Source: Bacteroidota bacterium (lineage in GTDB: Bacteria; Bacteroidota; Bacteroidia; Flavobacteriales; Flavobacteriaceae). From it: DNA of 64,000 nt. The position numbers were made by a program, and so were the translations under genes. The notes below the pieces were generated by a model. The model was not told the origin of the DNA. It did no database searches and was given only the letters and a program-made list of their open reading frames with translations. This document shows, piece by piece, positions 9,192 through 17,936 of the stretch (positions within the stretch are counted from its first letter, which is position 1; each line of letters starts with the position of its first letter). Location: contig JAEYTL010000003.1 of NCBI GenBank assembly GCA_023434025.1, positions 62,001-126,000 of the forward strand, read 5' to 3'.

Positions 9192-10535
9192 TTAGCGGTT
9201 AAAGAGCAATCGCATTCCTGCCTTAACATCGTTGACTTTTGAATTCTGATAAACCAGTTGGCCGTTGACAAAGGTATGGGTAATTCTAGACTTAAAGTTA
9301 ACGCCTTCTAAAGGTGACCAGCCACACTTATATAGAAGATTCTCTTTCTTAACATTCCAGGGCATTGCCGGATTAATCAGAACCAGATCAGCATAAAAGC
9401 CCTCTCTGATGAATCCTCTCTTTTCAACTTTAAAAATCTTGGCGGGATTATGAGCCATTTTTTCAACGATTTTTTCCACCGAAATCTTCCCTTGATGATA
9501 CGCTTCAAACATTGCTACAACGGCATGCTGCACCAACGGACCGCCAGACGGAGCCTGAAGATAGGTTTGCTTTTTTTCTTCCAGCGTATGCGGAGCATGG
9601 TCGGTTGCGATCACATCAATACGGTCATCCAAAAGTGCCTGCCAGAGTGCAGCCCGGTCTGCCTCGGTTTTAACCGCCGGATTCCATTTGATAAAATTTC
9701 CTTTGGTTTCATAATCTGCCTCGGTGAACCACAGGTGATGAATGCATACCTCTGCTGTAATCTGTTTTTCCTCAACCGGAATTTTATTGGTAAGCAGTTC
9801 CATTTCCTTTGCTGTTGAAAGGTGAAAAACATGCAGCCTGGCTCCCGTTTTTTTGGCTAAGGCGATGGCTTTGGAAGAAGACAGGTAACAGGCTTCTTCA
9901 CTGCGGATTAAATGGTGGAATTTTACCGGCACATCTTCGCCGTACTTTTCTTTATACAAGGCGAGGTTATTCTTAATGGTCGCTTCATCTTCGCAATGAA
10001 CAGCAATCAGCATTTTGGTTGATGAAAATATTTTCTCCAGCACTTCTTCGTTGTCCACCAGCATATTTCCGGTAGATGATCCTAAAAACAGTTTTATCCC
10101 GGCCACGTTTCGGGGGTTCGTTTTTAAAACTTCTTCCAGATTATCATTGGTTCCGCCCATCATAAACGAATAATTGGCAAACGAAGTTTGAGCGGCAATT
10201 TCGTATTTCTGTTCCAGCAGTTCCTGCGTCACGGCATTCGGAACCGTGTTGGGCTGTTCAATAAACGAGGTGATTCCACCCGCCACTGCTGCTCTTGATT
10301 CAGAAGCAATATCGGCTTTGTGTGTTAAGCCGGGTTCACGAAAATGCACCTGATCATCAATCGCCCCGGGAATGAGAAAGTTTCCTTCAGCATCAATTAC
10401 TTTATAATCGGGTTTGGCACTGATGCTATCGGCTATTTCGGCAATCAACTCGTCTTGAATCAGTAAATCTCCTTCAAAGAGTTTACCTTCGTTAACTATT
10501 CTGGCATTTTTTATTAAAATCCTTTTCATCCTCAT
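9192..10535 (-). CDS. pyrC: dihydroorotase-family amidohydrolase
   Basis: 447 residues, typical of type I dihydroorotase, the zinc enzyme that cyclises carbamoyl-aspartate in pyrimidine synthesis. Visible metal and substrate motifs are VHFREPG near residue 63, GIKLFLGSSTG (the Lys normally carboxylated), VHCEDE, HVFHLSTA and ATDHAPHT. The canonical first HxH pair reads QVH here (Gln62), so one usual metal ligand is absent; I recall this DDQVHFREPG form as common in Bacteroidota. A start at the second Met (10529) is equally possible. It lies between a GT2 gene (six bases upstream) and DUF4296, probably one operon. A related amidohydrolase cannot be fully excluded. Confidence 0.88.
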   Translation of the reverse strand: MRMKRILIKNARIVNEGKLFEGDLLIQDELIAEIADSISAKPDYKVIDAEGNFLIPGAIDDQVHFREPGLTHKADIASESRAAVAGGITSFIEQPNTVPNAVTQELLEQKYEIAAQTSFANYSFMMGGTNDNLEEVLKTNPRNVAGIKLFLGSSTGNMLVDNEEVLEKIFSSTKMLIAVHCEDEATIKNNLALYKEKYGEDVPVKFHHLIRSEEACYLSSSKAIALAKKTGARLHVFHLSTAKEMELLTNKIPVEEKQITAEVCIHHLWFTEADYETKGNFIKWNPAVKTEADRAALWQALLDDRIDVIATDHAPHTLEEKKQTYLQAPSGGPLVQHAVVAMFEAYHQGKISVEKIVEKMAHNPAKIFKVEKRGFIREGFYADLVLINPAMPWNVKKENLLYKCGWSPLEGVNFKSRITHTFVNGQLVYQNSKVNDVKAGMRLLFNR

Positions 10536-10541
10536 TTCAGG

Positions 10542-11267
10542 TTATAATCGGTTAAATATTTTTTTTATCCGTAACGAGATCACTCCAAAAACAGCTTCTT
10601 TAATAATCGAATTGCTCATTTTAGATTGTCCTTTTGTACGGTCAGTAAAGATAATAGGAACTTCTTTAATTGTAAAGCCCCCGCAATAGGTTCTGTATTT
10701 CATTTCGATTTGAAAAGCATAGCCTACAAATTTAATTTTATCCAGGTTAATTTTTTCAAGCACTTCTCTCCGGTAGCAGATAAATCCGGCTGTGGCATCA
10801 TGAATTTTCATCCCGGTAATCATCCTGACATAAACCGAAGCAAAATAAGAGAGTAAAACACGGCTCAAAGGCCAGTTAACCACATTAACACCGCGAACAT
10901 AACGGGAACCGATAGCCATGTCTGCTTCTTTGTTTTGACAAACATGATGCAGTTTCACCAGGTCTTCCGGATTATGTGAAAAATCAGCATCCATCTCAAA
11001 AACAAAATTATATTGTTTTTGCAAAGCCCATTTAAAACCGTGTACATAAGCTGTTCCCAGCCCGGATTTCTTCTTCCTGACCTCCAGGAAAAGCTGTAGT
11101 GGAAATTCCTGCTGAAGCAACTTCACCTTTTCATATGTCTTATCCGGAGAATTATCATCCACAATCAACACGTGAAATGGTGTTTCAAGGGCAAAAACTG
11201 ACCTGATAATGCTTTCTACATTTTCAATTTCATTGTAGGTCGGAATGACCACTAATCCGTTACTCAT
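10542..11267 (-). CDS. polyprenol-phosphate mannosyltransferase-like GT2 glycosyltransferase
   Basis: I placed the start at 11267 (MSNGLVVIPTYNE) rather than 11285, because GT2 proteins begin directly with the IPTYNE strand. The domain shows VDDNSPDKT, then DMDADFSHNPED, the DXD-type metal and sugar-nucleotide site, then GSRYVRG, as in dolichol- or polyprenol-phosphate mannose synthases. There is no C-terminal membrane segment, so it is a soluble or peripheral enzyme that transfers a sugar to a polyprenyl phosphate. About 242 residues. It is the first gene of the run leading to dihydroorotase and DUF4296. Confidence 0.87.
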   Translation of the reverse strand: MSNGLVVIPTYNEIENVESIIRSVFALETPFHVLIVDDNSPDKTYEKVKLLQQEFPLQLFLEVRKKKSGLGTAYVHGFKWALQKQYNFVFEMDADFSHNPEDLVKLHHVCQNKEADMAIGSRYVRGVNVVNWPLSRVLLSYFASVYVRMITGMKIHDATAGFICYRREVLEKINLDKIKFVGYAFQIEMKYRTYCGGFTIKEVPIIFTDRTKGQSKMSNSIIKEAVFGVISLRIKKIFNRL

Positions 11268-11372
11268 AAAAAAAGAAAATTTCAAAGCAAAAGTAAACTT
11301 TTTATAAACGTTGATTCATAATAAAATTATAATAAAGTGATTGAATTAAAAAAATAGTAATTTTACCGGCAA

Positions 11373-12038
11373 ATGATGGACTACATTTTAGAACAACGGA
11401 TAATTGATAACAAAGACTGGGCAACCGTGCTGTTTGTCCTGTGCTTCGTATTGATTGTGGTGACCAAGACTTTTTTTGAAGTCCGTTTCAATGAGTTCCT
11501 GAAACTGTTTGTAACAGATAAATACCTTAAAATATACAAGGATCCTTCCCACATGATGAGTTGGTTTACCATCAGCCTCTTTATGGTACAATTGATTTCG
11601 TTCGCCTTTTTTATCCTTATTTTATTAAATTTTTTCGGAATGGCTTCCAAAACAGATTGGGTAAAATACATTCAGATCATCACTTTGCTGGGCGTTTTTG
11701 TGCTTTCTAAATACCTTATTGAAAAGATTGTGGCAACTTCCTTTAAAATGGAAGATTTTATGGAGCAGTTTAATCTTCAAAAGGTGAGTTACCGCACTTT
11801 TATTGGTTTACTGATTCTTCCGGTAAACATCATTTTGTATTACAATAACGTTTCATCAACGTTAATTTTTTACGGATTTTTATTGATTGTACTGGCCGTT
11901 AATGCATTAACCTATCTCATTTCATTAAAATCTTATCAAAGTTTACTATTTAGCAAGTTGTTTTATTTTATTTTGTATCTTTGTGCCCTTGAAATAGCCC
12001 CCTACTATTTTATGTATTATTGGTTTACAAGACGTTAG
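11373..12038 (+). CDS. DUF4271 integral membrane protein
   Basis: 221 residues with about five hydrophobic segments, including the FVLCFVLIVVTKTFF helix near the N-terminus and a C-terminal one ending in YYFMYYWFTRR. The closing pattern ALEIAPYYFMYYW is typical of DUF4271. In Bacteroidota this family is often found directly before hemD, as here (19 bases apart). It presumably resides in the inner membrane; no biochemical function is known to me. Confidence 0.8.
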   Translation: MMDYILEQRIIDNKDWATVLFVLCFVLIVVTKTFFEVRFNEFLKLFVTDKYLKIYKDPSHMMSWFTISLFMVQLISFAFFILILLNFFGMASKTDWVKYIQIITLLGVFVLSKYLIEKIVATSFKMEDFMEQFNLQKVSYRTFIGLLILPVNIILYYNNVSSTLIFYGFLLIVLAVNALTYLISLKSYQSLLFSKLFYFILYLCALEIAPYYFMYYWFTRR

Positions 12039-12057
12039 TTTTACAACAAGTTTCGAT

Positions 12058-12807
12058 ATGAAAGTGAAAACAATTTTGGTGTCACAACCAGAACCAAAAG
12101 TAGAAAATTCTCCATACTTTGAGCTGATTCAAAAGCATAAGGTAAAAATCGATTTCAGACCCTTTATTCACGTCGAAGGTGTTCCGGTTAAGGAAATCAG
12201 AAGTCAGAAGATCGACTTGCACAACTACACGGCCATCATTCTTACAAGCAGAAATTCTGTAGATCATTTTTTTAGGGTTGCCGAAGAAATGCGTTATAAA
12301 GTTCCAGAAGATTTAAAATATTTCTGCCAGTCGGAAGCCGTTGCTTTTTACCTGCAAAAATATGTTATCTACAGAAAACGGAAAATATACGTGGGCCAGA
12401 AGGATTTTGCCGATTTATCTCCTTTGATTAAAAAGTATAAAGACGAAAAATTTTTACTCCCCGCTTCTGATCAGTTAAATTTTGATGTTCCCCAAACCCT
12501 AAACGGTTTAAAAGTAAACTGGACGCAAGGTATTTTCTATCGGACGGTTATGAGCGACTTATCTGATCTGGCAGATGTATATTACGATGTTCTGGCATTT
12601 TTCAGCCCTACAGGTATCAAGTCTTTATTTAAAAACTTTCCTGATTTTAAACAAAACGAAACGAGAATTGCTGTTTTTGGAAGCACCACTCAAAAAGAAG
12701 CATTGGATCACGGTTTACGGGTAGATATCATGGCACCCTCTCCGGAAGCTCCGTCTATGACCATGGCATTGGAAAAGTATATTGCAAAAACAAATAAGGA
12801 TAAATAA
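12058..12807 (+). CDS. hemD: uroporphyrinogen-III synthase
   Basis: 249 residues, matching HemD, the cytoplasmic enzyme that cyclises and inverts hydroxymethylbilane to uroporphyrinogen III in heme synthesis. The fold markers seen are AIILTSRNSVDHFF, YFCQSEAVAFYL and the final FFSPTGIKSLF...IAVFGSTTQKEALDHGL, the two-lobed pattern of the family. Sequence conservation in HemD is always weak, so the call relies on these motifs, length and the DUF4271 neighbour. Transcription ends at a strong hairpin shared with the convergent pckA. Confidence 0.85.
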   Translation: MKVKTILVSQPEPKVENSPYFELIQKHKVKIDFRPFIHVEGVPVKEIRSQKIDLHNYTAIILTSRNSVDHFFRVAEEMRYKVPEDLKYFCQSEAVAFYLQKYVIYRKRKIYVGQKDFADLSPLIKKYKDEKFLLPASDQLNFDVPQTLNGLKVNWTQGIFYRTVMSDLSDLADVYYDVLAFFSPTGIKSLFKNFPDFKQNETRIAVFGSTTQKEALDHGLRVDIMAPSPEAPSMTMALEKYIAKTNKDK

Positions 12808-12831
12808 TCCTGGCCACCTGATACAAAATTA

Positions 12832-12864
12832 AAAAGAGTCCCACAAAAACTGCGGGACTCTTTT
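12832..12864. terminator. bidirectional terminator between hemD and pckA
   Basis: GAGTCCC (12836-12842) pairs with GGGACTC (12854-12860) and is flanked by AAAA on the left and TTTT on the right, so it can stop transcription from both sides. Confidence 0.85.
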
Positions 12865-12886
12865 CGTTTGGTTAGTTAGTGTAAAA

Positions 12887-14512
12887 TTATAATTGAGGGC
12901 CGGACTTCACTAAGTTTTGTCCTTCTTCATTATCGGTGTACTGCACAAAGTTTTTAATAAACAGTCCGGCTAAATTAGTAGCCTTTCCTGTCCACTCCTC
13001 CCTATCTGCATAAGTATTTCTCGGATCTAAAATAGTGCTATCAACGTTATTTAAAACCGTTGGCACTTCAAAATTAAAAATCGGAATTACGCTGGTTTCT
13101 GCATTTTCAATCGAACCGTCTAAAATAGCATCGATGATGGCTCTCGTATCTTTGATGGAAATTCTTTTTCCGGTTCCGTTCCAACCCGTATTAACCATAT
13201 AAGCGGTTGCGTGGTGTTGTTCCATTTTCTTAACTAATTCTTCACCGTATTTGGTTGGATGAAGCGATAAAAATGCTTTTCCGAAGCAGGCTGAAAAAGT
13301 AGGTTGCGGTTCAGTTACCCCCCGTTCAGTTCCGGCCAGCTTAGCTGTAAACCCAGAAAGAAAATAATATTTTGTCTGTTCCGGTGTTAATTTAGAAACC
13401 GGCGGCATTACTCCAAAAGCATCGGCTGTCAAGAAAATAACTTTTGTGGCATGTCCTGCTTTTGAAACTGGCTTTACAATATTTTGGATGTGATAAATCG
13501 GATAAGAAACCCTTGTATTTTGGGTGACAGAACCATCTTTAAAATCAATTTTTCCGTTAGCATCCAGCGTCACATTTTCCAGCAAAGCATCTCTTTTAAT
13601 GGCAGCATAAATATCAGGCTCATTCTCTTTGCTCAGATCAATGGTTTTAGCATAGCATCCGCCTTCAAAATTAAAAACACCTTCGTCATCCCAACCGTGT
13701 TCATCATCTCCGATCAATTCACGTTTAGGATCGGTTGACAAGGTGGTTTTTCCTGTTCCCGACAACCCGAAGAATACGGCCACATCACCATCCTTACCCA
13801 TGTTGGCAGAGCAGTGCATCGAGGCAATTCCCTGCAAGGGCAGATAGTAATTCATCATTGAAAAAAGCCCTTTTTTCATTTCACCGCCATACCAGGTACC
13901 ACCAATGATCTGAACTTTTTCAGTTAAATTAAAAGCGATGTAAACGTCTGAATTCAGACCGTGCTCTTCATAATTTTTGAATGATGCTTTCGAACCGTTC
14001 ATGACCACAAAATCGGGTTCACCAAAATGCTCTAACTCCTGTTCTGTCGGGCGGATAAACATGTTCTTCACAAAATGTGCCTGCCAGGCCACCTCCATAA
14101 TAAACCGAACCTTAAGCCGGGTGTTTTCGTTTGCTCCGCAAAAAGCATCTACCACAAACAACCTTTTACCAGAAAGCTGATTTACGGTTGTTTCCTTCAA
14201 GGCATCCCACGTAACTTTAGAAATAGGCTTATTATCATTGGGTGCTTTGGGCGAGTTCCACCAAATCGTATCCTGGGTTACCTCATCTTCTACAATATAT
14301 TTATCTTTTGGAGAACGCCCTGTGAACTCTCCTGTCATTACGTTTACCGCTCCTAACTCTGATAATTGTCCTTTTTCATACCCTTCCAGTTTTGTACTCA
14401 ACTCTTCGTTGTACAAAAAATCAAACGAGGGATTATAAACAATTTCCTGTGTGTTTTTGATTCCGTATTTTTCTAACGAAATCGATTTCGTAAATTGAGC
14501 GTATGTTTCCAT
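12887..14512 (-). CDS. pckA: phosphoenolpyruvate carboxykinase (ATP)
   Basis: 541 residues, the usual size of ATP-dependent PEPCK, which makes PEP from oxaloacetate in gluconeogenesis. The kinase P-loop GLSGTGKTT is at residues 249-257, followed by the metal site GDDEHGW. The oxaloacetate-binding GEFTGRSPKDK is near residues 61-71, and YPIYHIQNI and GWNGTG are further conserved blocks. It is a single gene behind a minus-strand TACTTTTG box and ends at the hairpin shared with hemD. Confidence 0.97.
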   Translation of the reverse strand: METYAQFTKSISLEKYGIKNTQEIVYNPSFDFLYNEELSTKLEGYEKGQLSELGAVNVMTGEFTGRSPKDKYIVEDEVTQDTIWWNSPKAPNDNKPISKVTWDALKETTVNQLSGKRLFVVDAFCGANENTRLKVRFIMEVAWQAHFVKNMFIRPTEQELEHFGEPDFVVMNGSKASFKNYEEHGLNSDVYIAFNLTEKVQIIGGTWYGGEMKKGLFSMMNYYLPLQGIASMHCSANMGKDGDVAVFFGLSGTGKTTLSTDPKRELIGDDEHGWDDEGVFNFEGGCYAKTIDLSKENEPDIYAAIKRDALLENVTLDANGKIDFKDGSVTQNTRVSYPIYHIQNIVKPVSKAGHATKVIFLTADAFGVMPPVSKLTPEQTKYYFLSGFTAKLAGTERGVTEPQPTFSACFGKAFLSLHPTKYGEELVKKMEQHHATAYMVNTGWNGTGKRISIKDTRAIIDAILDGSIENAETSVIPIFNFEVPTVLNNVDSTILDPRNTYADREEWTGKATNLAGLFIKNFVQYTDNEEGQNLVKSGPQL

Positions 14513-14545
14513 AAATTTACCGTTTAGTTGTGTTTAAATATTTGG

Positions 14546-14553
14546 CAAAAGTA
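14546..14553 (-). promoter_or_regulatory. -7 box TACTTTTG for pckA
   Basis: Minus-strand TACTTTTG about 33 bases upstream of the pckA start. It matches TAnnTTTG; no clear -33 element was found. Confidence 0.4.
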
Positions 14554-14590
14554 AAAATTAAATCTTTACATTTATTAATTTATTGAAATT

Positions 14591-14977
14591 TTATCCTTTT
14601 TGCCTGAAAATATTCAAAAACAGAACCGCCCAGGCCAACATTAATGATAATCCTCCAACAGGTGTAACCGGACCCAAAAATGAAAAATCAACAGATGTCA
14701 AGTCATTTGTAGCCAATAAATAAATTGAACCCGAAAAAAGTAAAACCCCTGTAAGCACCAAATAAAAAATTACTTTTTTCGCTTTTTCTGCAACGAGAGA
14801 AGTAGTTCCCAACAACAACAGCAATAAAGCATGATACATTTGGTAACGGACACCGGTTTCAAAAGAAACCAGCTGGTTTTCATTTAACAGTACTTTCAGG
14901 GCATGTGCTCCAAACGCCCCAAAAACAATAGCTAATAAGCCAAAAACGGAGGCGACGAGAATTATTTTTCGGTTCAT
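14591..14977 (-). CDS. DUF423 membrane protein (YgdD-like)
   Basis: 128 residues with four hydrophobic helices and the family signature FGAFGAHALK at residues 20-29, plus PVTPVGGLSLMLAW near the end. DUF423 proteins are small inner-membrane proteins of unknown function. It is encoded alone, downstream of nothing in the same direction, and is divergent from the saccharopine dehydrogenase gene 122 bases away. Confidence 0.88.
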   Translation of the reverse strand: MNRKIILVASVFGLLAIVFGAFGAHALKVLLNENQLVSFETGVRYQMYHALLLLLLGTTSLVAEKAKKVIFYLVLTGVLLFSGSIYLLATNDLTSVDFSFLGPVTPVGGLSLMLAWAVLFLNIFRQKG

Positions 14978-15044
14978 TTTATTAAAATAGTATTCAAAAT
15001 TACGGAATTATTTTTCATCCTCAAACGGAATTAACAGTGTAAAA

Positions 15045-15076
15045 TTTGTTAAGAATATAACATCTGACTACATTTG
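15045..15076 (+). promoter_or_regulatory. promoter TTTG-N20-TACATTTG
   Basis: TTTG (15045-15048) and TACATTTG (15069-15076) at 20-base spacing fit the Bacteroidota consensus closely and precede the gene at 15100. Confidence 0.6.
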
Positions 15077-15099
15077 TGTGATTTTTACAGAAAAAAGAC

Positions 15100-16470
15100 A
15101 TGAGAAATATTTTGATTATTGGTGCCGGCCGTTCTGCCTCCTCGTTGATAAAATACCTGTTAAACAAATCGGAGTCAGAAAATTTAAAACTGACGATTGC
15201 CGATTTATCATTAGAACTGGCTCAGAAAAAAACCAATAATCATCCTAACGCAACCCCTATTCAATTAGATATTGCCAATGTTGACCACCGCCAAAAAGAA
15301 GTGGGAAAAGCAGACATTATTATATCAATGCTTCCGGCACATCTTCACCTTGAGATTGCTGAAGACTGCCTTGCATTTAACAAACACATGGTTACTGCTT
15401 CATACATCAGCCCTAAAATGCAGGAATTAGATGAACAGGCAAAAGAAAAAGGTTTGGTCTTTATGAACGAAATCGGTCTTGATCCCGGAATTGACCACAT
15501 GAGTGCCATGAAAATCATAGATGAAATAAGGGCAAAAGGCGGAAAAATGATTCAGTTTGAGTCATTTTGCGGTGGATTGGTTGCTCCGGAAAGCGACACG
15601 AATTTATGGAATTATAAATTTTCATGGAATCCGAGAAATGTGGTTCTGGCCGGGCAAGGCGGCGTTTCAAAATTTATTCAGGAAGGAAAATACAAGTATA
15701 TCCCATACAACAAATTATTCCGCAGAACCGAATTCATGGAGGTTGAAGGCTATGGCCGCTTTGAAGGCTATGCCAACCGTGATTCCTTGAAATACAGAAG
15801 CATTTACGGTTTGGATGATATTCTCACCATGTATCGCGGAACTTTGCGAAGAGTAGGTTACTCCAAAGCCTGGGATATGCTGGTTCAGTTGGGAATGACC
15901 GACGACAGCTATCCGATGGAAAATTCAGAGCACATGAGCTACCGTGATTTTACCAATTCCTTTCTGGCCTATCACCCGACGGATTCGGTGGAGTTAAAGC
16001 TGCGTCATTACCTGAAAATTGACCAGGACGATGTGATCTGGGATAAATTTGTAGAACTGGATCTGTTTGACGGAACTCAAAAAGCCGGTATCAAAAATGC
16101 TTCACCGGCCCAATATCTGGAACATATTCTGGCTCAAAAATGGGCATTGCAACCCGAAGACAAAGACATGATTGTCATGTATCACAAATTTGGCTATGAG
16201 CTGGAAGGCAAGAAAAAACAAATAGACAGTACGATGGTCTGTCTCGGCGAAGATCAAACATATACCGCTATGGCCAAAACAGTCGGATTGCCGGTAGCCA
16301 TAGCTACTTTGCAAATTCTAAACGGAAACATCACAACACCGGGTGTTCAATTACCCATAAAAAAAGAGGTATATGAACCTATTTTAAAAGAACTCGAATC
16401 ATTCGGTGTTATCTTTACAGACAAGGAAGTGCCATATATGGGCTATAACCCCAACAACGTAGGCAGTTAA
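15100..16470 (+). CDS. saccharopine dehydrogenase-family oxidoreductase (Lys9-like)
   Basis: 456 residues beginning with the Rossmann motif IGAGRSASSL (residues 7-16). NEIGLDPGIDHMSA and ESFCGGLVAPESDTNLWNYKFSW are hallmark blocks of saccharopine reductase/dehydrogenase (glutamate-forming) proteins. The likely reaction is NAD(P)-linked conversion between saccharopine and aminoadipate semialdehyde in lysine metabolism, though direction and partner enzyme cannot be told from the window. An Lrp/AsnC-type regulator lies 800 bases downstream. The stop codon abuts the end of the convergent gene at 16471. Confidence 0.85.
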   Translation: MRNILIIGAGRSASSLIKYLLNKSESENLKLTIADLSLELAQKKTNNHPNATPIQLDIANVDHRQKEVGKADIIISMLPAHLHLEIAEDCLAFNKHMVTASYISPKMQELDEQAKEKGLVFMNEIGLDPGIDHMSAMKIIDEIRAKGGKMIQFESFCGGLVAPESDTNLWNYKFSWNPRNVVLAGQGGVSKFIQEGKYKYIPYNKLFRRTEFMEVEGYGRFEGYANRDSLKYRSIYGLDDILTMYRGTLRRVGYSKAWDMLVQLGMTDDSYPMENSEHMSYRDFTNSFLAYHPTDSVELKLRHYLKIDQDDVIWDKFVELDLFDGTQKAGIKNASPAQYLEHILAQKWALQPEDKDMIVMYHKFGYELEGKKKQIDSTMVCLGEDQTYTAMAKTVGLPVAIATLQILNGNITTPGVQLPIKKEVYEPILKELESFGVIFTDKEVPYMGYNPNNVGS

Positions 16471-17076
16471 TTATTTAGAAGCCTTGTTTTGTTTGTTAAT
16501 TTCATCTTGCAACTGACGACCTAATTTTTGCTCTTTTTCAAGGGCTTTGCGTTTATAATCCTCAAAATCCTGCTCCAGTTTTTCAAGGTTTTGTTTTGCT
16601 TCACCGGCAATTGATTTGGCCCCTTTGAACTGGAACAAAAACACGGCTAAAATTAAAAGCAAAACCGAAACAATTCCCCACATCATTAAGTTATAGTTGG
16701 TTTTGCTGACCGGGCTTCCCAAAAAGAGGATATTATCCTGGGCAACCTTTAGTTTATCAAGCTCCGCTTGTGTGGTTTGCAATGTATCTTTTAACTGTTG
16801 AATGGTGGCAGTGTGATTTGAAAATTCTTTCTTCAAAGCCCCCAACTCACTTTTAAACCGGCTCACCGAATCCAGGCTATTGCGTTTTAACAATAACAAG
16901 TAATCTTTTTTTACCACCTTATATTCTTGAAAATTATTTGATTTCTGGTTGACAAAATCAAATTGTTTATCCAAATTTCCGTTAATGGAAGCCGGAGCAG
17001 TATCACTTTCCGGTTCCTGAGCAAATCCGGCGGAAAAAAGGCATAATCCAATCAAGGTATAAAAAAAATGCTTCAT
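16471..17076 (-). CDS. secreted/membrane coiled-coil protein, unknown function
   Basis: 201 residues: a signal peptide ending near AGFAQ, a region predicted to be helical and heptad-like (residues about 60-105), one transmembrane helix (NLMMWGIVSVLLLILAVFLFQF), then a second Lys/Glu-rich coiled coil reaching the C-terminus. This gives a periplasmic coil and a cytoplasmic coil joined through the inner membrane. I recall similar flavobacterial proteins carrying a tRNA (guanine-N1)-methyltransferase label, but no methyltransferase motif is present and I do not support that name. Confidence 0.65.
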   Translation of the reverse strand: MKHFFYTLIGLCLFSAGFAQEPESDTAPASINGNLDKQFDFVNQKSNNFQEYKVVKKDYLLLLKRNSLDSVSRFKSELGALKKEFSNHTATIQQLKDTLQTTQAELDKLKVAQDNILFLGSPVSKTNYNLMMWGIVSVLLLILAVFLFQFKGAKSIAGEAKQNLEKLEQDFEDYKRKALEKEQKLGRQLQDEINKQNKASK

Positions 17077-17267
17077 GATTTATATTTGTTCGGTTGATTT
17101 TTTTGAGTTAGCAGCATAACAAATTTAATTTTTTTAGCTTAAGAATCCTAATCTGATTTGATAATCATCAAAACCAATTCGGCTAACTGATTTATTATTT
17201 AAACTAAAAATGGCCCTGTTTATTATTTTGTGTCGTATTTTTATATTTTTGATTAAAATTTTTAACC

Positions 17268-17738
17268 ATGAAAACCAATTCGCTTCAAGTTGAAATTGAC
17301 GGAATAGACAAAGAAATCCTGCGTGATCTGATGGAAGATGCCCGAAAACCCATCTTACAAATTGCCCATAAAATCGGGATTTCCGGTGCGGCAATTCATC
17401 AGCGGTTGCGAAAACTGGAAGAAGCCGGCGTGATTTCCGGGTCTAAATTCATCATCAACCATAAAGTAATGGGTTACAAAACCATGGCCTTTATCGGTGT
17501 TTATCTTGACAAGGCCTCCAGCAATTCAGAAGCTGTACGGGAATTAAAAAAAATACCCGAAGTATTAGAATGCCATTACACTACCGGAAACTGGAGTATT
17601 TTAATCAAAATCATCTGCCGTGACAACGAACATTTGATGCAACTGCTCAACAAAAAAATACAACCGATTGACGGGGTTTCCCGAACGGAAACGTTTATTT
17701 CATTAGAACAGCAGATTGAACGACAGATACAGTTGTAG
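17268..17738 (+). CDS. Lrp/AsnC-family transcriptional regulator
   Basis: 156 residues. Residues about 10-60 form the AsnC-type winged helix-turn-helix (DKEILRDLMEDARKPILQIAHKIGISGAAIHQRLRKLEEAGVI, split here by its helix turns), and the C-terminal half is the RAM/AsnC ligand domain with VYLDKASSN and ECHYTTGNWSILIKI. Such proteins sense amino acids and bind DNA as octamers. The nearby lysine-pathway enzyme at 15100 is a plausible but unproven target. Confidence 0.92.
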   Translation: MKTNSLQVEIDGIDKEILRDLMEDARKPILQIAHKIGISGAAIHQRLRKLEEAGVISGSKFIINHKVMGYKTMAFIGVYLDKASSNSEAVRELKKIPEVLECHYTTGNWSILIKIICRDNEHLMQLLNKKIQPIDGVSRTETFISLEQQIERQIQL

Positions 17739-17780
17739 TTTTTGTTTCAGGTTTGACGACTTGAAGCTTGAAACGAAACA

Positions 17781-17886
17781 ACTAACCCCAGCCCCGATTG
17801 CAGTGGAAACCCTCGTCTTTTCAGGCTAGATTGCAACGGAAATCGGCAATACGGACGGCTGAAAAAACCCGGGCCATCCGCTCCAA
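17781..17886. repeat. probable dispersed intergenic repeat of Flavobacterium
   Basis: This stretch is clearly richer in GC than other intergenic DNA here and contains two near-identical 16-mers, at 17796-17811 and 17829-17844 (three differences). The opening block (ACTAACCCCAGCCCCGATTG) and the closing CCGCTCC are, from memory, like a sequence found many times between genes in Flavobacterium genomes. Its function is unknown. Confidence 0.5.
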
Positions 17887-17889
17887 AAA

Positions 17890-17915
17890 AAATCCGTTAC
17901 AAAGGTAACGGATTT
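17890..17915. terminator. bidirectional terminator
   Basis: AAATCCGTTAC (17890-17900) and GTAACGGATTT (17905-17915) form an 11-bp perfect stem with a 4-base loop between two convergent genes, with A and T tracts on either side. Confidence 0.85.
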
Positions 17916-17936
17916 ATTTATTTTTAAAATTCTGAA

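Noticed and set aside
9450..9818. Plus-strand open frame inside the dihydroorotase gene
   Set aside because: Complementary to well-conserved dihydroorotase coding sequence, with no motif of its own.
11976..11983. TATCTTTG inside the end of the DUF4271 gene as a hemD promoter
   Set aside because: The match to the -7 box is exact, but the only upstream TTG is 15 bases away, shorter than usual, and the two genes are close enough for one transcript. Left unlisted as a feature.
16471..17076. tRNA (guanine-N1)-methyltransferase annotation for the coiled-coil protein
   Set aside because: No knot-fold or SAM motif; the protein is a signal peptide, coiled coil and one membrane helix.
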